Position numbers and translations under genes: made by a program. Of a DNA stretch of 64,000 nt, positions 1-10,019 are shown piece after piece. Source of the DNA: Allobosea sp. GTDB taxonomy: Bacteria > Pseudomonadota > Alphaproteobacteria > Rhizobiales > Beijerinckiaceae. Under the pieces are notes generated by a model that saw nothing but the letters and a program-made list of their open reading frames with translations, had not been told where the DNA came from and did no database searches. Position 1 is the first letter of the stretch, and the number at the start of each line of letters is the position of its first letter. The DNA is taken from NCBI RefSeq assembly GCF_017308015.1, contig NZ_JAFKFW010000005.1, positions 124,001 to 188,000 on the forward strand, read 5' to 3'.

Positions 1-3000
1 TGAGATTGTCGGCATTGGCCGTGCCGATCAGGACATCCGCCGCCGCCGTGCCGTTGCGCAGGGCACCACCGGTCGATGGGTTCGGATTGGGCGCGGGCGT
101 GCCCGGGCCGTCATCGTCGTCGCAACCGCAGGACGGATCATCATCGTCCTCGTCCTCGTCATCATCCTCGTCTTCGTCGTCATCGCCGGGATTGGTCGGC
201 GTGTCGTCGTCATCCTCGTCGTCCTCATCGTCATCCTCGCCGCCGTTGCCGGCGTCATCCTCGTCATCCACCTCGAAGATGTGCTCGGCCAGATCGGTCA
301 GGCCGGTATTGCGGGCGACGATGTCGGAGAACTCCTGGCCGTCGATGAAGGCGTCGTAGAAGTCGAAGGCTTCGAGACGATCCTTGTAGTAGAAGCGATC
401 GGCTTCCTGCAGGCGGTCGAACTGCTCGTGCAGGACGACCCAGAAAGTCTGGCCCACGATGCCGCCATTGACGTGCTTCTCGGCGAGGCCGCCCAGCCAG
501 AAATCGACCCGGTCGATGCCCTTCACGGTGTTGCCGTTGACGAGCTGGATGTCGGGGTTCGCGGCGACGAAGGCCGCGAGCTTCGCCGGCGTGTCGAGCA
601 CGAGGTCGGGATAGGCCTGCTTGAACTGCGCGATCACCGCGTCGCTCAGGCCGTTGCGTTGCTGGAAGTCTTCCCAGGACTGATAGGCAGACATGTTGCC
701 GGCGAACCCGACCGCTTCCCTGACATAGGAATTCGTCGAGGCCGCGAGATCGTTGCGGATCTGGTTCAGCGTTCCCAGGCCGACATCGCGGCCGCGAGCC
801 AGGTTGAAGGAGAACAGGTCCGCCTGGATGCGGACGAGGTCGTTGCGGACCGCGTCGACGATGTTGAAATCGACATTCTCGGCCGGCTGCGCCGCGACAC
901 CCTGCAGGATCGCCCCGACACCATACTGCGCGTAGCCGGGCTGCGGGACGTAGCCGGGAGGCAGCGGGTTCGGGAAGGCCGAGGCGTCGTTGGTCGGGTT
1001 CAGGAAGACGTCGACGAGGCTGACCTGCTTGGGCTGGCCGTTCGCGTCGATCACCGTCACGGTCTGCCCGATCAGCGAGTGGCCGAAGCGGAAGGCCGCC
1101 GCCGCGAACTCGTGGCTGACGCCGGCATCGGCTGCGGCATTGTAGCCGTCATGGCCGTGGTCGCCGCCGCTGCCGTCGCGGGAGCGTAATCCGCCGAGCA
1201 GGGTGTCGGCGTATTCGTTGAACACCACGCGCTGGTACTCGGCCTCGTTGATGATCTTGGCCGCGTCGAACAGCTCCTGCTCGGTGCCGACAAAGCCCGC
1301 AGCCTCGAGCTGGTCGGCATGGAAATTGTGGTTCCGTGCCCAGATCGTATGCATCGAGGTCAGCGCGAAGTTCTCGTTGGTACGGCCGTCGCCGGCGACG
1401 TAGTGGTCGAGCAGGCTGATGAACGGATTGCTGTCGAGCAGCAGGGCCTGGCCTGAGCCCATGAAATTATTGGCAAGCTTCGAATAGACCTGCGGATCGA
1501 ACCCGCCGGTCGCATCGACCAGATCGCCGGTGACGCCTTCCGAGACCGGATAGTTGCTGTAGTAGTCGCGGAATGCGATCTGGCCGCCGGGCAGCGACGG
1601 GTCGTGGAAGACCGTGTTGTTCGCCCAGTGATGCTGGATCGCCTCGCGCAGCGTCGGCAGCAGGTTGAAGGACGGGTTCGACGGATCCGACGCTCCCTTC
1701 AGCAGGTGGGAGGTCAGACCGCCAAGACCATCGCCTTCGCGCAGGAACTGCGTGACAAGGTTGTGCGAGCCATAGGCCTGATTCTGGTCGACATAGGCCG
1801 AGGTCTTGTTGAGGTGCTGCGGGATGCCATCCCGCATGGCATGCACCTCGCCGCGGGTCAGATCGGCGGGGTTGCCCTGACCGGGAGCCCCGGTGCCGGG
1901 CGCGCCGATCTGCACCGTGCCGTTGACGGCGTTCTTCGGCAGGAAATCGAGACCATGGTCGACATATTGGCCGAAGGCCATGAAGAAGATGTTCGCGTCG
2001 TTGCCGGCCTTCGGCAGCCCGGCCTCCTGGGCTCCGAGGATGTTCGAGATCGCCCGCGGGTCGAGCCCGTCATAGATCGGGTTGAGCCCGAGATTCCCGA
2101 TCGCGGCATCGGCCTCGCCATAGCGCGCCTCGGTCAGGCGAATGAATGGCGTGTCGGCCTGACCGGAGGACTGATTGCCTTCGTTGTTGCCATGGCCGGA
2201 AACCTCGCGCGGTCCGAGCCCGCCCTCGGCATCGTCGTCGTCGGGGAAGGGCAACTGGCCGTTGACCAGTTTCTTGAGACCTTCAAGGTCTCGCGGGCTG
2301 ATCTCGAAGGCGCCTCGTGGCGGATCGGCCTCTTCGCGGATCACCGGCGTCCCGCCCGAGGCGTAGGTGATCGAGTGCGTACCGTTGGAGAGTGTCGTGG
2401 TGCCGTTCGGGTTCACCGTCGAGACGTAATCGGCAAGGCTGGTACCGGCCGGGACCTCGATCACGTCCTGTGACCGCAGGGTGCCGACAAGCGTGTCGTT
2501 GCCTCCGTTCGAGCGGAATACGATGCGATGGGCCGAGGTCAGCGTCGAGATATCGACGGTGTCGTTGCCGTTCTCGCCGTTGATCGTGATCGTGCTGAAG
2601 TTGAGGCTGGTGCCGGTGAAATCGCCGACCACCTGGATGGTATCACCGCCGTTGCCCCCGGTGTTGAGGCCACCGCCATCATTGGCCGTGACATTCAGCG
2701 TATTGACGACGATTTCCTCGACGTTATCGAGTTCGGCGATGGCCGTTTCGATGCCGCCGACCGTGCGCGTCACGACGATCTCGGTTGCCGCGGCGAAACT
2801 CGTCCCGAGCGCCGTAGCAAGCCCGGCGTTCTGCCCGCCGGTCATCGCATAGAGGCGGAATATCTCGGCCGCCGCGGTGCCGGTCAGGGTGTAGGTGTCG
2901 GTCCCTGCCCCACCATCGATCAGGTCGCGCCCGTCGGTGCTGGTCTGCCTGATCGAGTCGTTGCCGGCCCCCCCGTTGATGGTATCGTTGCCCGCGCCAC

Positions 3001-6000
3001 CGTCGATCGTATCGTTGCCGCCGTTGCCACGCAGGATGTCGTTGCCGCCGGCACCGTTCAGCGTGTCATTTCCGCCGCCAAGGAAGATGACGGAGTTCAC
3101 GCCATCGGCGATGTCGTCCCCGGCCGTGCCATTGAAGGTGTTGTTTGTGCCCGGAACGCCATCCCAATCGACGCCAACCGGCAGGGTCGGAGCTGAGAAC
3201 ACCGTTTCGAGTGTCCCGCCGCCATCTGTGAAGCTGACCGCCACGCGCAGATGGCGCCCCGCCTGATCGCCGAAGATGACCAGAAGGTTGTTGTCCGGAG
3301 TGAAAGTGCCTGCCGTCGCGCCGGCAATATTTGTCCAGGTCACGCCGTCGGGCGACGACTGCCACTGGTAGCTGAACGCGCCAAGCCCGTTCGCGTCGGC
3401 GATGCCCGCCGTGTTGACGGTCAAGACCTGCCCCTCGGTCGGGGAGCCGCCATTGGCGTCGACGATGATCGGTGCACCCGTCGCCGGGGCATTGTTGTCC
3501 ACGACCGGGGCCGTGGCCTGCGAGACGACCTGCTCTGCGCCGCCGAGTCCGTCGGTGAAACTCACGACAACGCGCAACTGCTGGCCGACCTGCGCCTGCT
3601 GCGCAGCGAACGTGGCGCTGGTCGCACCGGGAATGTTCGTCCAGGCCAACCCGTTCGGCGAGACCTGCCACTGGAACGCGAAGATGCCCAACCCGTTGGG
3701 ATCCGCGATTTGGCTCGTATCGGCAGTCAGAATCTGCCCCTCGTCGGGCGTCGTGTCGCTGATGACCGGAACCCCGCTTGCCGGCGTCGGAACCAGAGCA
3801 CCGACGTCGAAGAGGCCATCGGCAAACTGCAGCTTCTCGATGTTCCAGAGCTTGTCGCGACCGTCGGAGACGAAGTTGGTCCCCGCCGGCCGGTTTGCCG
3901 GATCGAAGCCGGTGTGCTCCACGACAAGGGCCCCATCGGCACCGCGGCTGACGGTGTAGTTCTCGGAGGCATCCCAGAAGACCGCGGTATCCACATCCAC
4001 GTCGGCGGTGGCGGAATCCGTGTGATCCAGAATCTCCCGCACGATGTTGAGCTGGACCGGCTTGATCGCGCCGCTCACCATGAGTTCGCTCAGCGCCTTG
4101 CCGTGCCACTGGCTGTAGAACTGGTGCGTTGTCGGCAGGTCGAGAACCTGCTTCAGGCTGTCGACGGTGGCGAGCTCGGTCCCGGTCGTATCCCTGATGC
4201 TGATGCGGACATTGAGCCAGGCGTCACCGTCGATGACGTCGTCGCCGCCGCGGCCTTCGATCACGTCGCTGCCCTTGCCGCCGAGCAGGATGTTGCCGCG
4301 GTCGAAGGCGACGCCCCCTTCGAAAGCGGTGGCGACGGTAGGACCGGCGAAGTCGCCGATGATCGGACGCAGGTTCGTGATCCGGTCGACGCCGCCATGA
4401 GTGAGCTCATGACCGGTCATGGTGTTCTCGGCGCCGGCAAGGGCGGGAACGGCCTCGATCTCGCCCGCTGTGACGTCGCCGCGATTGTCGCCCCACAGCC
4501 GGTCGTTCTTGTCCCAGCCCGAGAGCGCCTCGACGGCATCGAAGCGATCACGCAGGATATCCTGCTGGTCGGTGGTGAAGATCGGCGTGAGCAGATCCGA
4601 ATCCGCGGCCTGCGGATTGCCCTTGTGGATCGCCCAGTCGAAGCCGAGCATGCCCTCGTTGCGCATCACGCTCTCGCCCTGAACCATGATGTCGTCGCCG
4701 GATTCGGCGTCGAAATCATGCTCGTCAGTGCCCGCGAACATCACGTCGTGGCCGAGAATGGTCGAGTTGAAGAACAGTTCGGAATTGTCGCCGGCCGTCG
4801 TATCGAAGCCGCCGCCACCCTCGATCCAGTCGCTGCCTTCGTTACCGAGGAGGAAGTCGCCGCCCTCGCCGCCGAGGATGAAGTCGTCATCGAGGCCGCC
4901 GAAGGCTTCCTTGCCATCCGGCCCGGTGATCAGGACGTCCTTCCCTTCGTTGCCGAAGATCAGCGCCAGGCCGCTGCCGCCATGGATGACGTCGTTGCCC
5001 GCCTCGCCATGCAGCATGTCGACTTCACCGATGTCGGTGCCGCTATTGGTGATGATGTCGTCGCCGTCGCCGCCATGGATCTTGTCGACGCCGTAGCCGG
5101 CCTCGATCCGGTCGTCGCCTCCGCGGCCCCAGACGGAATCGTCGCCGCCGCCGGAAACGATGATGTCGTTGCCCATCGTGCCCTGGATCAGGACGTGGTC
5201 GGCGGTGTTGACGCGCACCGAGCGCGCGATCTGCCCGGTGCCGAGGCTGCCGGCGGCGAGCAGCACGTTCCCCGTCGCGGGGTCCCTGATGAAGGTGCCG
5301 TCGTTGTTGCGCTGGTATTCGATCAGGTCGCCGTTGGCATCGCGGCGCTCCACGAAGGCCGAGAGCGCCTGGAGGAACGGGTCCTCGTGGACAGCTTCCG
5401 GCACCCCGAATTTCGCCTGGTCGCGTGCGTCCATGTAGATGACGTGGTCGGGAACCGAGAAGATGTCGCCGGGCAGGGCATAGCCCGTTTCGCCGAGATC
5501 GGTGTTGTTCAGCACCATCTTGGCAAAGGAATTGTTCTCGAGTTCGTTGAGGAAGTTCAGGCCCTGGACCCGTGACAGGTAATAGAAGCGGTCGCCGTTC
5601 TGCAGGTTCTCGAGCTGCAGCTCGAACACGAATGAGAAGGTCGAGCCGAGCATCCCTCCGAAGGGCATCTTCTTCTCGGCGAGGCCACCGACCCAGAGGT
5701 CGACATTGTTGAGGCCGCCGAGATCGTCGGCGTTCGGGCCGGCACCGTCGACGGCATAGGCGCCCTTCGCGTTGAGGAAGGCCAGGCGGTCGGCGTCGAA
5801 GTCGGCAGCGGCCTGCCCCGTGAGGGCGCTGTTGCCGAAAACAAGGTTCATCGCCGCGTCGCGCTTCGCCTCGGAGGTCGTCGCGCTCGTGATCGTCTCA
5901 TGCGTGCCGTAAGCCGCGATGAAGTTCACGACCGAGGCCGGATTCTTCATGTTGAGGGCGAAATCGGTCCAGCTCGTGTAGGGGTCGAGCTGACTGTCGC

Positions 6001-8317
6001 CGTTGGCAATCGCCTTGAACTGCGCGCGCGCCTCGTTGAGTGCGGGGATGCCGGCATCGCGGCCGCGCGCGATGTTGAGCGCGGCGAGGTCGAGGGGGAT
6101 GCCGACCAACTGATTGCGCAGGACATGCGTGACGAACTCGTCGATCTCGTTGCCGACCTGGCTCGTCATGCCGCGCACGATTGCGCCGGCGGCCTGGTCG
6201 TGATCGAGCAGGATCTGCTGGCCGTCGGCGCCGAGGATGGGGGTTCCGTTCGCCGCGCGCTGCACCCCGCCGAAGGCGAGCGGATTGAGGAACGCGCTGA
6301 ACAAGGCGAGGTCGCCGCCGGTGCCGTCGGCGTAGGTCTGAGCGACGTCCTCACGCAGCATGGAGTGGCCGAAGCGATAGATGACGTGGGCGAACTCGGC
6401 GAAAATCGCCGGGTTGATGTCGGTCGACGGATTGAAGACGAAGGCATCGACGTCCGGCTGAACCTTGCGCGCGAACTCTTCGAAGACAAGGTGCTGGTAC
6501 TGCATCTCGGTCGTGAAGCGGGCGGCCTGGAACAGGCGTTCGCCATCCCATGCGAGGCTGGAGGGATCAAGCGCGCTGACCTGCGCGGCGCTCAGCCCGG
6601 CGGGAACGTCATCGAGGAGCCACTCGTTCAGGAAGGCGGCGTCACCTGACTCGAGCGCCCGCTGCTTGACCTGCTCGACCATGCGGTTGTGCTCCGAATG
6701 GAACACATGATGCACGGCGGAGAGGCCGATATTCTCGTTGCCGCGGCCATCGCCCGTGACGTAGTGCGCATTGAGCAACTCATCGTCATAGGTGAGGGCC
6801 ACGCCGGCGGCATTGAGCGGAATTGGGTTGCCGGCGACGATGTCGTCGTCGGGTTGCTGCATCACCGAATTACTCGTACTCGGGTTGCGGTCGGGATCGA
6901 CGAGCCCCTTGAACACCGCATTATGGGCAATATCGTCGATGAAGGCGTGCCCCGTGCGGACGGCGGAAACAGTTTCGCCCTCGGCGATCGTCCTGGGATT
7001 GAGCGGGTCGGAGGTAGCGACGATCGTCCCGACAGGGAGCTGAATCGCCGAGACGTCGACGCGATTGACGGTGTCGCCAGATACGAGGATCGGGGAGCCG
7101 TCGGGCCTCAGACCGGCGATCACCTGCGGCAGGCCGTTGGCCCCGCGGATGAACTCGCCGTATTCGTCCATCGCGAACATCGGGATATTGCCGACATCGG
7201 CGTCTGTGAGTTGAAAGCCGAGCTTGAGCGCCTGCGCCTTGACGTCGGCCCAGGTGGCCAGTCCGCCCTGCGCCCCGGTGAGCAATTTGCCTGTCGCGAG
7301 CGGCATGCCGGTCGAGAAATCGTACTCCCGCATGAAAAGCTGCTTCGACGCCGTCGAGCCGTAGGTCTGGTTCTGATCGACGAATGGCGTCGTGAGATTG
7401 TTCGCGTCGGGGATCGAGCGCGTCAGGACCATGAAATTCGTCTCGGGCCGAGCGGGATCGTAGAGCGGATCGTCCGGGCTCAAGGGGATGTAGACTGAGC
7501 CACCCTGCTTCGCGACCAGGTCGAGACCGTGATCGAAGAACTGCCCGAACAGCGTGAACCACGAATTGAAGGACGCCGACAGGCCCTCGTCCGGGGCGAC
7601 ATTCGGCAGGATGATGGTGTGGGTCGTCTGCTCCATCTCGATGCCGTAGCCCTCGGCAAGGGAGATCGTCGCAGCCAGGGCGGCCGGCGCGCCTGCCTCA
7701 AGAACCGCGGCGGCGCTGTCGAGGGCGGCCCAGCTGGGCAGCGGCTGGCCCGTGGCGTCGAAATGCTCGGGCGCATTAGCCAGGGCGCGCGCCGCGGCCG
7801 CCTCCTTGACCGGGGCATAGGCGTCATTGATGGCGTTCAGCGCGGTCCACAGCGCGGCGCCGGAGAAGCCCGCATGGCTGAGCGCCGCGTAGACGGCAGC
7901 CGGATTGCCGAGCGTCTGGTCGACGATGAGGTTCGAGATCAGGCGCGGATCCGCATCGACGACAGACCCGTTGGCGGCGTAGTTGTTGTTCGTGAAGAGC
8001 GGTCCTTCGCCGAGCGAGATGCTGTCGTCCCGCTCGTTTCGGTAGGCCAGTTCGGCCAGATGGATGAAGGGATTGTCCGCGGCGCCCCATTGGTCGCGGC
8101 CCGCCACCATGTTGTTGAAGCTGCCGTCGACGGTCCGCAGTCCGTAGGGCGCGAGCGGATGGCTGATGGCCAGCACGGCACCGGAAGAGCCCTGGGCCAC
8201 GACATCGCCGGCAGCGTTGACATAGATCCGGTCGAGCGCCGTTCCACCCGAATGCGCCTCGGCGATCTTGATCTGACGCAGAATGAACTCGAGATCGTGC
8301 CTGACGATATTGACCAT
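1..8317 (-). CDS. Giant RTX protein with two animal-type haem peroxidase domains (3' end outside window)
   Basis: A single frame stays open from the ATG at 8317 to the left edge, giving at least 2772 codons with the C terminus missing. Peroxidase domain 1 has FGQFFDHGLD (distal His263), YGS-type and EHNRM motifs, and YRFGHS (proximal His651). Roughly residues 1050-1170 and 1343-1361 carry RTX-like GGxGxD calcium repeats. Two tandem beta-sandwich repeats with FxWQxSPxGxxWTNIxGAT lie near 1513-1700, and a regular RTX block lies near 1742-1787. Peroxidase domain 2 has FGQYVDHGLD (His2121) and FRFGHSL (His2413). An almost purely Asp/Glu linker (about 2682-2736) leads into another RTX block at the edge. 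No N-terminal signal peptide is visible, which fits type I secretion through a C-terminal signal; that is inference. Both domains keep both haem histidines, so both may be active. The exporter genes would be outside the window. Confidence 0.93.
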   Translation of the reverse strand, partial: MVNIVRHDLEFILRQIKIAEAHSGGTALDRIYVNAAGDVVAQGSSGAVLAISHPLAPYGLRTVDGSFNNMVAGRDQWGAADNPFIHLAELAYRNERDDSISLGEGPLFTNNNYAANGSVVDADPRLISNLIVDQTLGNPAAVYAALSHAGFSGAALWTALNAINDAYAPVKEAAAARALANAPEHFDATGQPLPSWAALDSAAAVLEAGAPAALAATISLAEGYGIEMEQTTHTIILPNVAPDEGLSASFNSWFTLFGQFFDHGLDLVAKQGGSVYIPLSPDDPLYDPARPETNFMVLTRSIPDANNLTTPFVDQNQTYGSTASKQLFMREYDFSTGMPLATGKLLTGAQGGLATWADVKAQALKLGFQLTDADVGNIPMFAMDEYGEFIRGANGLPQVIAGLRPDGSPILVSGDTVNRVDVSAIQLPVGTIVATSDPLNPRTIAEGETVSAVRTGHAFIDDIAHNAVFKGLVDPDRNPSTSNSVMQQPDDDIVAGNPIPLNAAGVALTYDDELLNAHYVTGDGRGNENIGLSAVHHVFHSEHNRMVEQVKQRALESGDAAFLNEWLLDDVPAGLSAAQVSALDPSSLAWDGERLFQAARFTTEMQYQHLVFEEFARKVQPDVDAFVFNPSTDINPAIFAEFAHVIYRFGHSMLREDVAQTYADGTGGDLALFSAFLNPLAFGGVQRAANGTPILGADGQQILLDHDQAAGAIVRGMTSQVGNEIDEFVTHVLRNQLVGIPLDLAALNIARGRDAGIPALNEARAQFKAIANGDSQLDPYTSWTDFALNMKNPASVVNFIAAYGTHETITSATTSEAKRDAAMNLVFGNSALTGQAAADFDADRLAFLNAKGAYAVDGAGPNADDLGGLNNVDLWVGGLAEKKMPFGGMLGSTFSFVFELQLENLQNGDRFYYLSRVQGLNFLNELENNSFAKMVLNNTDLGETGYALPGDIFSVPDHVIYMDARDQAKFGVPEAVHEDPFLQALSAFVERRDANGDLIEYQRNNDGTFIRDPATGNVLLAAGSLGTGQIARSVRVNTADHVLIQGTMGNDIIVSGGGDDSVWGRGGDDRIEAGYGVDKIHGGDGDDIITNSGTDIGEVDMLHGEAGNDVIHGGSGLALIFGNEGKDVLITGPDGKEAFGGLDDDFILGGEGGDFLLGNEGSDWIEGGGGFDTTAGDNSELFFNSTILGHDVMFAGTDEHDFDAESGDDIMVQGESVMRNEGMLGFDWAIHKGNPQAADSDLLTPIFTTDQQDILRDRFDAVEALSGWDKNDRLWGDNRGDVTAGEIEAVPALAGAENTMTGHELTHGGVDRITNLRPIIGDFAGPTVATAFEGGVAFDRGNILLGGKGSDVIEGRGGDDVIDGDAWLNVRISIRDTTGTELATVDSLKQVLDLPTTHQFYSQWHGKALSELMVSGAIKPVQLNIVREILDHTDSATADVDVDTAVFWDASENYTVSRGADGALVVEHTGFDPANRPAGTNFVSDGRDKLWNIEKLQFADGLFDVGALVPTPASGVPVISDTTPDEGQILTADTSQIADPNGLGIFAFQWQVSPNGLAWTNIPGATSATFAAQQAQVGQQLRVVVSFTDGLGGAEQVVSQATAPVVDNNAPATGAPIIVDANGGSPTEGQVLTVNTAGIADANGLGAFSYQWQSSPDGVTWTNIAGATAGTFTPDNNLLVIFGDQAGRHLRVAVSFTDGGGTLETVFSAPTLPVGVDWDGVPGTNNTFNGTAGDDIADGVNSVIFLGGGNDTLNGAGGNDILRGNGGNDTIDGGAGNDTINGGAGNDSIRQTSTDGRDLIDGGAGTDTYTLTGTAAAEIFRLYAMTGGQNAGLATALGTSFAAATEIVVTRTVGGIETAIAELDNVEEIVVNTLNVTANDGGGLNTGGNGGDTIQVVGDFTGTSLNFSTITINGENGNDTVDISTLTSAHRIVFRSNGGNDTLVGTLRSQDVIEVPAGTSLADYVSTVNPNGTTTLSNGTHSITYASGGTPVIREEADPPRGAFEISPRDLEGLKKLVNGQLPFPDDDDAEGGLGPREVSGHGNNEGNQSSGQADTPFIRLTEARYGEADAAIGNLGLNPIYDGLDPRAISNILGAQEAGLPKAGNDANIFFMAFGQYVDHGLDFLPKNAVNGTVQIGAPGTGAPGQGNPADLTRGEVHAMRDGIPQHLNKTSAYVDQNQAYGSHNLVTQFLREGDGLGGLTSHLLKGASDPSNPSFNLLPTLREAIQHHWANNTVFHDPSLPGGQIAFRDYYSNYPVSEGVTGDLVDATGGFDPQVYSKLANNFMGSGQALLLDSNPFISLLDHYVAGDGRTNENFALTSMHTIWARNHNFHADQLEAAGFVGTEQELFDAAKIINEAEYQRVVFNEYADTLLGGLRSRDGSGGDHGHDGYNAAADAGVSHEFAAAAFRFGHSLIGQTVTVIDANGQPKQVSLVDVFLNPTNDASAFPNPLPPGYVPQPGYAQYGVGAILQGVAAQPAENVDFNIVDAVRNDLVRIQADLFSFNLARGRDVGLGTLNQIRNDLAASTNSYVREAVGFAGNMSAYQSWEDFQQRNGLSDAVIAQFKQAYPDLVLDTPAKLAAFVAANPDIQLVNGNTVKGIDRVDFWLGGLAEKHVNGGIVGQTFWVVLHEQFDRLQEADRFYYKDRLEAFDFYDAFIDGQEFSDIVARNTGLTDLAEHIFEVDDEDDAGNGGEDDDEDDEDDDDTPTNPGDDDEDEDDDEDEDDDDPSCGCDDDDGPGTPAPNPNPSTGGALRNGTAAADVLIGTANADNL

Positions 8318-8510
8318 AGTCGTGATCCTCAAAATCGACGCACAAAAACCGGCCGCGGAAACCATTTCCCGCAGCGATGTCTTGGAGACAATCGGCAAAA
8401 TACACTGTATAAATGCGTCTTAGACGCCACCTAGCCTTGCGTAATCAATGCGCAATGACGACGACGCCTCCCCGCTTTAACCATTCATTAATCATCAGAA
8501 TGCCTGAGCG

Positions 8511-9995
8511 ATGCCAAGCGCGGTAGATGGAAAGGTCGAGAAAGAAGCAGCGGCCAAAGACGGAGCCGCCCCCTCGACCTTGGGTCCATCCGGATACGGA
8601 CCAAAGTCGGCATCGCTCCTCGATGGCCTGCGGCGACGCTGGGCTGCGCAGAGCCTGGAACGTCGCTTCACCATAGCCGCGGCGCTCGTCGTCGGGTTGT
8701 CGATGGTCATGCTGGGCTATTGGGTCGAACGCCGCATCCGCACGGGTTGGGAGCAGGGCATGGCGGAGATCGGTGCCCATTATCTCCAGGCTTTCCTGGC
8801 TCCTTACGTCCTCGATCTCGAGCATACCGGCACGTTGTCGGAAGGCAGCAAGGACCGGATCAAGGCACAGGTAATGGAGAGCCCCCTCGGACAGCGCGTC
8901 ACGATGATCAAGATCTGGAGTCGAACGGGCAAATTGATCTACAGCACTGGCAAGGCCAAGGAGGACGCGCAGCTCCAGCCTTCACAGATCGACCGGTTGC
9001 TGAGAGGGCAGGTCGTCGTATCCCCGCATAACGGCGACAGCCATGGCGATGAAGAATCCGGTCAGCGCTCGCTGGAAACCTATGCTCCGATCTACAAGCC
9101 GGGCACGAACACGATTCTCGGCTTCGGCGAATTCTACGAGGTAAGCTTTTCGCTTGATCGTGAGATTCAGCAGTTGCGCTATGCGACCTGGTTCCTGATC
9201 CTGAATGTCGCGATCCTCATCGGCTTTCTGCTCTATCTGACGATTCGCCACGCCAGCCACATCATCAGTTCCCAGCAATCGCAATTGGAGGCCAATCTCG
9301 CGCGCGCATCGGCTCTCGCGAAACGGAACAATATGCTGCGACGCGCGGCGGACCAGGCGCGGCTCAATGCAGCCGTTTCGAACGAGAGCTATCTCGCGCG
9401 CATCGGCGCCGACCTGCATGACGGTCCGATCCAGATGCTGAGCCTGCTGATCTTGCGGCTGCCTGACGAGCCACCCGAACTCAAAGCGCAACTGGAACAG
9501 TTGCTCCAGCAGACTCTCGCCGAATTGCGCGACCTGTCGGCGGGGCTCGTTCTACCCGAAATCCGGGACCTCTCGCCCTCCGACACGATCGAAGCCGCGA
9601 TCAAACGACACGAACAGCAAACCGGCACCATCGTCGCTCGCGCTCTTGTCGACTTGCCGGACCAGATGCCCGAAGCGATCCGCCTCTGCGCGTTTCGCGT
9701 CGTGCAGGAGGCGCTGATGAATGCCTACAAGCATGCTCATGGACACAACCAGCGCGTCGAAACCCGCTTTTCCGCCGAAACGCTGGATATCATGATCTCG
9801 GATAGCGGGCCGGTCGGTGATGCTCCGCAGTCCGGCGCTTCGCAGCAGCGCTCTCCGCTGGGCCTGAAAGGACTGGAGTCTCGCGTGAAAGCCTTGCGCG
9901 GCAGCCTGACCGTCATGGCACAGCCACAGGGTGGGCTTCTCCTCAAAGTGCTCCTGCCCGTGCGCCGGCGCTCCCTGAGGACGAGGGTGGAATGA
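8511..9995 (+). CDS. Membrane sensor histidine kinase, NarL/HisKA_3 type
   Basis: 494 residues. A basic/acidic N-terminal tail is followed by a membrane segment around residues 55-75, a periplasmic region of about 150 residues, a second membrane segment around 223-245 (WFLILNVAILIGF), a coiled stretch and a HisKA_3 dimerisation helix. The phospho-acceptor is His303 in LHDGPIQML. The ATPase domain has the N-box (ALMNAYKHA) and a G-box near GLKGLESRV. The gene converges on a LuxR-type response regulator that ends 24 bases downstream on the other strand, so the two most likely form one signalling pair. The periplasmic sensor is not a family I recognise. The upstream ATG at 8501 closes within nine codons, so 8511 was chosen. 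The giant peroxidase starts divergently about 190 bases away, which makes it a possible target. Confidence 0.9.
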   Translation: MPSAVDGKVEKEAAAKDGAAPSTLGPSGYGPKSASLLDGLRRRWAAQSLERRFTIAAALVVGLSMVMLGYWVERRIRTGWEQGMAEIGAHYLQAFLAPYVLDLEHTGTLSEGSKDRIKAQVMESPLGQRVTMIKIWSRTGKLIYSTGKAKEDAQLQPSQIDRLLRGQVVVSPHNGDSHGDEESGQRSLETYAPIYKPGTNTILGFGEFYEVSFSLDREIQQLRYATWFLILNVAILIGFLLYLTIRHASHIISSQQSQLEANLARASALAKRNNMLRRAADQARLNAAVSNESYLARIGADLHDGPIQMLSLLILRLPDEPPELKAQLEQLLQQTLAELRDLSAGLVLPEIRDLSPSDTIEAAIKRHEQQTGTIVARALVDLPDQMPEAIRLCAFRVVQEALMNAYKHAHGHNQRVETRFSAETLDIMISDSGPVGDAPQSGASQQRSPLGLKGLESRVKALRGSLTVMAQPQGGLLLKVLLPVRRRSLRTRVE

Positions 9996-10019
9996 GTCGC
10001 GACGGCAGCGAGCTCGAAT

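Noticed and set aside
6..359. A serine-rich plus-strand frame
   Set aside because: It is the complement of the Asp/Glu-rich linker of the peroxidase, with GTC/GTC-like codons read as serine; no independent evidence.
3100..5200. Periodic repeats that could suggest a CRISPR array
   Set aside because: The periodicity is from RTX nonapeptide codons and beta-sandwich repeats; there are no identical repeats with unique spacers.
3251..5575. A 774-codon plus-strand frame and many other long frames over 281-8434
   Set aside because: They are antisense to the giant peroxidase gene, which has clear domains. Their composition is an effect of the strong GC third-position bias.
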